A stretch of 24,809 nucleotides of DNA from Spongospora subterranea (Eukaryota; Endomyxa; Phytomyxea; Plasmodiophorida; Plasmodiophoridae): positions 1 to 24,809 of the forward strand of contig OUQQ01000271.1 of assembly GCA_900404475.1 (NCBI GenBank), read 5' to 3'. Position numbers and translations under genes: made by a program. Below the pieces are notes generated by a model. It worked only from the letters and a program-made list of their open reading frames with translations. It was not told where the DNA came from and did not search any database. Below, in pieces: positions 19,179-24,809 of the stretch; within the stretch, counting starts at the first letter, position 1; the number at the start of each line of letters is the position of its first letter.

Positions 19179-20279
19179 TCACTTTGGAACCTCATTGGTC
19201 ATGTTCAGGTCACGGCTGGCTCCTCGCAGCTGCCGCCCCGCCTTGGTGTCTTCATTAGTGCTTAACCGCATATGTAATCGTCCTTGCCGATGCAGAGACA
19301 GAAACTTATCACTCATCTCCGTATTCACAATCAGCTCGCGGAACTGAAACAGATATTTTCAACATTAGCCGAAATTGAAGCTGTTTTGTAATTATGTGCG
19401 ACACTAAACAGGAATATCACAGAAATATTGTCTATAGGCACATACCTGTTCGAATTCAAGTAGGGTATTTCCATCAACATGCTCGACGACGAGCCTAGCG
19501 AATTCGTGGTCAAAAGCAGGCCAGGCGTATTGACAAAGCGCTAGACGGGCGTAGATAGGGTATGAGGTGGCGTGTAAGCACGCCATCAGTAATCGAACAT
19601 GATCCACCATTAGAGAGCGACGATAAACGCACTCGAAAACGCACCCGGAAAGATATTCACTTGTATTTGAAACTGGCTCGACAGAATGAGCCAGAAATTC
19701 ACCTGATGCATCGAAAAAGTTGAAAAACGTGAGGAACCGATTAAGCAGCTCAAAAGCCCAGGAAACAATATATAGCTCTGTATAGCAGCAAAAAGAAGCC
19801 AGAGCGAATAACTAATCAATTAGGCACAATTGCGCAATATGAAAACCATGAAACGATAAACGTCACGTTGGCTGGCGCATAATTCAAACATATTTAAACA
19901 GTAGGTTGAAATCAAGTCTATCAAAAACTTGTCAGTACATTGCGAAGTTCGGATAGAGTGAACGATAATATTGATGGCTTGAAGTGGAGAGCCATTTGCC
20001 AAATGGAATGACGCCTCTGTTAACGGAAACCCGTGAAAACCGCTCATCCAATTATATACCGTTGCGGCCCTGAGATGGCGGTCAATAGGTTGAACGTTAT
20101 TGTAGACGGAAATAACCATACGTTGAGAAGTCGCCGGAGGTGAGGAGCACCTGAGCAAATGCTAGTTGTAAACTGATGTTGGCGCTATGAAGTGACGAAA
20201 CTACAGACGCCGCCTCTTCTGCAGGTAAACACGACCATTCCTCGGCACAACGTTCAATGCAACGCTTAAATTGGTTCAT
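19179..20279 (-). CDS. Alpha-helical protein, unknown (may be a 3' half)
   Basis: Exons 20279-20122, 20069-19862, 19811-19446 and 19343-19179 (introns 52, 50 and 102 nt; phases agree) give 298 aa. The sequence is almost all helix: MNQFKRCIERCAEEWSCLP, then ASVVSSLHSANISLQLAFAQ, a long run including ELYIVSWAFELLNRFLTFF and a hydrophilic end with FRELIVNTEMSDKFLSLHR, then basic and polar residues. Alternating short helices suggest a HEAT/ARM-type scaffold. I do not recognise the family. ATG 20279 directly follows a TTTGTAG acceptor-like string, so this may be an internal exon of a longer gene beginning near 21348. Confidence 0.5.
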
Positions 20280-20333
20280 CTACAAATAGCAAGTGCTTGT
20301 TCAAATTTAAGCCAGCGAACAGGAACATCGGAG

Positions 20334-21348
20334 CTATCGATTTCGCAACATAGTCAATGTCAAAACAGTGAATAACAACATGACAAGGGAGAAAAAGGCG
20401 CTTTAACGAAAACCCAACCATGTGGATTCAATGAAGTAACTGTGGCCACGACAAAACGGTTACACGTAAAATACAAATACAACCCAGCGTTTTCGTGATT
20501 AAATAGTGTAGAGAGATTAACGTGAATACCTCTCTAAAAAAAAATTGGTCTGAGGGTTTACGATCAGATGCATGTAGCTGAGGTGTGTACCACTGATTAA
20601 CCCCCTTCCGTGAATTCTCTATAAATCGATAGCAAAAGATAATTAAATGAAGAGAGGCTGGGGAGACAAAAAACCATTACGATTAGGTGGACGCATTATC
20701 ACGACGTCATATGGAATATCGCGTTGAGAAGAAGATAATATATGCACGCCACATATGACGAAAAATGCGAAAAATACGGGTCTGGCTGGAATTGAAATAT
20801 CGGGTCGCGATAACAACAATAGCCGACGCGATAATGAAAAGTTCAATGACGATTGTTGAATTGAATTCACATTAACGACAACATTATATACCTAATGAGA
20901 GTACAGTTACATTTAGGGCATGAAAAACCATACATTGTTAACAAGCTGGTCATGAGTGCAGATAGAACCATATTATGGTAAAAAACGGTAAGAACGAAAA
21001 CATTAGACTCAAATTGATTGGTGAAATTTGGAACAACAAATATGCAATTTACAGTCTCTAATACGGAGATGGCTTGTAAGGCATTGTGATGTTGAAAAGA
21101 ATACTGGGACAGGAGGCGGATCAGGCCGAGGACGATTTCAATATTGTATTGTTGTTCAGGAATCGGGCAATGGTATGATATTCGAGTTGTAATATCCGAT
21201 ACAGTGTCCAATGCGGTTCGCGAGCTACCGTTGTCAGGTAAACCTTGTTGTGCCAAAATGGAATGACACTCCAGCCACTGATGCTCCAATTAATACTGCT
21301 GAAGTCGTGTTATCTCAACCGACTTACAAGATCTGACAACGAAGTCAT
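20334..21348 (-). CDS. Alpha-helical protein, probable N-terminal part of the same gene
   Basis: Tentative exons 21348-21328, 21283-21053, 20891-20681, 20618-20562 and 20529-20367 keep phase (introns 44, 161, 62 and 32 nt). Product starts MTSLSDLHQWLECHSILAQ, contains IVLGLIRLLSQYS and SLSRRLLLLSRPD, and later NHENAGLYLYFTCNRF. It reads as helical repeats. The link from 20367 to Met 20279 is unresolved: 33- and 47-nt introns flanking a 7-nt exon would work on phase but are unlikely. A possible 5' exon (MSSNVKHYSITNFICPLK, from 21550) exists upstream. No family recognised. Treat exon limits as approximate. Confidence 0.4.
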
Positions 21349-21599
21349 ATTGAAAACAATCTCTCAAACAATAATAATGAGTCATTATTTACTCCGCTTG
21401 TGTCATGTCCACAGTTACTGCACGAGTTGGAGCGTGGCCGCCAACTTCGTATTACAGTTACCACTGGATCCACTGAGTGTCCGACCCACTCTCGACCTTG
21501 AGGGGACAGATGAAATTCGTAATACTGTAGTGCTTTACGTTTGAGGACATTCGAACGGAATATGACAAGTTTCGAAAAATCTCATAAATATGTTTAATA

Positions 21600-24500
21600 T
21601 CAGATGTCTTCGCCAGCGATATGGTTGCGCCGAGCGTAAACTAATCTGACGAGGATTTCACCAACACTTCCACCAGCTGAATTGTTGGGATGGTGCAGGG
21701 GGATCCAACGCTTCACTTCTTGGATGAGCTGGGCCGCAACACCCTTACCGAACCCGTTTGCGATCCACTATGCGACCAATAATCAAATCAACAATGAAGT
21801 TCCTCAGGGCAGTGAATGACTTACCGCAATGTCCACTTCAGCTTGACCAATTAGCTTATCTGGGCCAAAAAAGAACTTGCGCTTATCGTACAAATATAAA
21901 GTCAGATTCCGGCCTGTTAGATAATTAAGGTTAATTCTGAACTTACTAGGGACAACAAAACAAACGCAGTAAAAGTAAATTCATGGTCGAAAATGTGCGA
22001 GTCACAAATCAAAGATTAAATGTTATGAATCAAAACCTTCTTGATAAAATACACAATTTATCGAAAAATTGATCACCTAAATGTGAAGCATCGATTTTAA
22101 ACGTGAATGAGGAGGTGCGGAAAGATGGGTTTTCATTATCGGGTGCGGCTGGAGTCCGCATCATGGACTACAAGAGAAAAGTAAAAAAAATGAAGAGGAA
22201 CGTGTGAGAGCTGTACCTGCCCCGGAAACCGAACACCAACGAACAAACAGCGTTGGGTACGGTGACGACTTTTCGTCGCAGCTACATGTCGAACAAGCAT
22301 GGCGGTTACGGAAAGTGACCCTGAAGCGAATTAGTAACAAGCTTCTTCCTCAGGACAATAGCAAAATTTGGAAGAACTTCTCAAATAAAGGTTTGTTATG
22401 CTATAATTCAACACAGCGTTGGAACCCGAAATGATAGAAATAGGTTGAACGAACGATGAAAACTCACGTACCGAGATCAGGAACGTCAAACGATTGCGGA
22501 TGGACTGGGAGATGATACGTTGAGAAGATACGCATGAAGTCGGTAAGAGAAACGAGACCGCCTGCTCGACTTGTCACATCACACATCCATAAATGATGCA
22601 TGGGGCGTGTCTTCTGACTGTCTGCAATCATATCGATAGCATCCAGCAACATGCATTCTTTCTTGATACGAAGAGGATCTGGCTTGTCTGGATAGTTCTT
22701 TCTGTCGATGAACTACAGTAAAACGACAGGCGTTTAGAACCAACCCAGTCCGGTTACAAATAAAAGAACAATTAATGTTAAATCAACAAAACCAGAAAAC
22801 ACATGGATTCAGATGTGAAATATTAGGTTGGTGCCCTAACCTCTCCAACGGTCAACACCAATGCACTATGATCCATGTGTGTCAAACGGCGCAGATCAGT
22901 CCCAGAGAACGAGTTTATTAAGAGACCCATCCTGTCGACAACAGCAAGTACGCTTACGTTAGCCGACATGAAATACTTGAGCGCCTGTTCAAAAAAATTT
23001 CAAAAATGGTCATGACGCCACTTTCAAGAAATGCGAGTGCTTAAGAGCTGATTTGCGAAAATGGTTATAAAACATATCGTCACGAAAGTAGTCCGTCAAC
23101 CGTGGTCATCAATGATGTCGATGGTCGCAAACCTCATAGCGGATATTACAAATATCATAAACAGAATTGTTTTATGTCGCTAGCGGAGAATCAACCAAAG
23201 CCAAAAGGGAAACACCTACATCAATAACAGCAACATCGGCTTCAACAGCAACGATTGATTTTTCTAAACAGCTATAATGAATACTTTTGTTAACCAGGCA
23301 GCACGTTTGACAATGTACCGAAAAGCTCGGAACCAATTCCCAGTTCTCGCAGTTGAGTTGAGGATATGCGTATCAAATCGTCGCGCAGCAGCCAAAGTCG
23401 CTGGGTAAACATGATTTGACGTTGTTCCAACATATTGACTGTCGATGTCGCCCAGTGTAATATCAGAAACACAAAACACGTCATATCGTATTGACTATGT
23501 GCAAATTAGTGAAGCGCGAGAGCACATTTCAAGAAAAAACCAAGGACAAACTCATTTCATTTGAAGTTGAAAAAGCGCGAAGGTTCCTGGATGGAATTTA
23601 AGAAAAATCCACGCAATTCTCCCCTGTGTATGTAGAAACAAATCAACAAAAATGAGTTGATAATGTACCCCGGCAATGACCGCAGCGGGAGAAGTGTACA
23701 TGATATAACAGAGTGTTTACATGCTGCTATGTAACGAAACGTGATATGTGTGAGAATGGACCTGATGACAGCGACTATTTCAAATGGATGAGGTACGGGG
23801 CTGATCGGATCATCAACAAGCACCATAACACGGTGATGTTTGCCATTAGTGAGAGTCTGGACAAGGTCGGACAGCAGCATCGAGCGGTGAACGTAAAGAG
23901 GCGAATGACGCCTAGAATAATTGACCAGCGACCCGATAGGATTATTCATCCAGTCGTCTCTAAAGGATAATGGAGGTCATTTTTGTGAATCAAAACGAAG
24001 CGACAGACAACCTACTCAAAAATAGCAGGCAACTTTGGCGGCTTGAATTTTGGATCCACTGTTTTCGGTCTTCGCAAAACGAGCTCGTCCGCAGGGGGAA
24101 TGTCCTGACCATTTTTGTTTTCGTACTTTTTTTGCTCTGGAGGCTGTTGCGCTCTGACCTTCGCAAATACTGAGGCATCTATCACATCAAAATAAGAAAA
24201 ATACTTCTTGCAAAATGAACAGAATGGAGACCCGCATAATTTCATCAATACACCGTACAACATGATAACAATGACTTTGGATTCGCTTAGAAACAGAACG
24301 CAACATTTGATGATGCAAAGCAAATTTGAAAAAGGAAACCAGTTTAAACAGTGGCCATGGATTCTCCTTACAAAAAGCAACTACATCGATGACATCGACG
24401 ACGCCAGCAATGCCCCCATTACTATTCAGAACCGGTAATGACATATATCCTTTGGAAGACATCAGGGCGAGAACATCCTCAATGGGCATCCATGGTTCGA

Positions 24501-24615
24501 TAAAGGTGACACTGCGCGGGACAAGTACATCACCGATTGTGAACTGCTGAAGGGCGTTCCATATGGGGTTTTGAAGAGGGACATTTTCCACTTTCGGCGG
24601 CCGAACGGTGGTCAT
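21600..24615 (-). CDS. Four-CBS protein fused to a C2 domain
   Basis: Thirteen exons: 24615-24372, 24178-24016, 23959-23762, 23494-23473, 23400-23319, 23263-23220, 22984-22841, 22712-22468, 22400-22378, 22320-22217, 22167-22077, 21913-21825, 21767-21600; 1617 nt, 538 aa, every phase consistent. Introns are 49-72 nt plus longer ones (193, 267, 235, 128, 163). Residues 25-85, 137-212, 229-295 and 295-372 are CBS motifs, each ending in the strand that carries Asp in nucleotide-binding CBS proteins (VVDVIDVVAF, VISQYDMTCF, SFSGTDLRRL, LVSLTDFMRIF). Two such pairs make an AMPK-gamma/Sds23-like disc that could sense AMP or ATP. Residues about 389-525 form a C2 domain (RSLSVTAMLVRHV, NENPSFRTSSFTF, LTLYLYDKRKFFFGPDKLIG, VGEILVRLVYARR). 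The first C2 calcium loop lacks Asp, so membrane or protein binding may be calcium-independent. CBS and C2 parts are joined by a GTGAGT donor at 22467 and a phase-2 splice. Confidence 0.75.
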
Positions 24616-24809
24616 GAGGGTTGTTGTTTAAATGACAGTATCATTCAAAAAAACACAAGAACGCTCGACTTGCCCCGATCTTTTGGATAAAGACCTGATG
24701 AAACTCAGTAAAAAGAATACTGCTTGACCGAAAGACGTGGGGCCTCTGTGCACACGTCAACTGTGACCGTAACAGGAGTATTAAAATCGAAGAATGGGAC
24801 CTGGAAGGT
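24616..24809. promoter_or_regulatory. Upstream region of the CBS-C2 gene
   Basis: The last 194 nt precede the ATG at 24615 on the minus strand and should hold its promoter. No coding signal is visible on either strand before the window ends. Confidence 0.35.

Noticed and set aside
21983..22072. Plus-strand heptad-like ORF (MVENVRVTNQRLNV start)
   Set aside because: It lies within the 163-nt intron of the CBS-C2 gene on the other strand, has no usable donor and only 29 codons.
22204..22434. Plus-strand frame of 76 codons, protein-like in look
   Set aside because: It is opposite to exons of the C2 domain, which are supported by phase and domain match on the minus strand.

Overview
The window is nuclear DNA from a gene-dense, intron-bearing eukaryote. 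Coding blocks on both strands are broken by GT..AG introns, mostly 41-62 nt, with reading phase kept across every junction I resolved. Several introns have a CTAAT/CTGAC/TTAAT-like branch site near the 3' end. I see no operons, Shine-Dalgarno spacing, CRISPR, IS elements, rRNA or tRNA. The gene set (NPL4, MYCBP-like, DAP-like, androglobin-like, PHD, PH, CBS/C2) with few, tiny introns fits a flagellated opisthokont-type protist or zoosporic fungus (chytrid/aphelid/rozellid grade). That assignment is an inference. Exon structures were built by hand from splice sites, phase and family resemblance; exact ends are least certain for weakly recognised genes.

Layout. 1-490 (-): partial, weakly small-GTPase-like coding blocks running off the left edge. 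491-2689 (+): catalytically degenerate calpain/androglobin-like protein. 2983-3545 (+): helical protein, possibly the 3' part of the same gene. 3645-4823 (-): coiled-coil protein with a C-terminal membrane anchor. 5255-6563 (+): multi-pass membrane protein with a repeat-bearing tail and PH domain. 6665-6936 (-): small basic protein. 7381-9587 (-): NPL4, resolved to 12 exons. 9897-10721 (-): PHD finger protein. 10876-12211 (-): three small genes, the last a DAP family (ribosome dormancy) protein. 12542-12940 (+): tentative small gene. 13232-15489 (+): UvrD-like SF1 helicase with ruined motifs. 15673-16823 (-): MYCBP-like domain with a long charged tail. 17316-17614 (-): PUB-like small protein, divergent from 17677-18721 (+), a single-pass membrane protein. 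19179-21348 (-): helical gene or genes, unidentified. 21600-24615 (-): a 13-exon gene joining four CBS motifs to a C2 domain.

The genes do not form one pathway, but two themes recur. One is Cdc48/p97 biology (NPL4, PUB-like). The other is relatives of cilium-linked proteins (androglobin-like, MYCBP-like), which would suit an organism with a flagellated stage. The strongest candidates for something new are the CBS x4-C2 fusion and the degenerate UvrD-like helicase.
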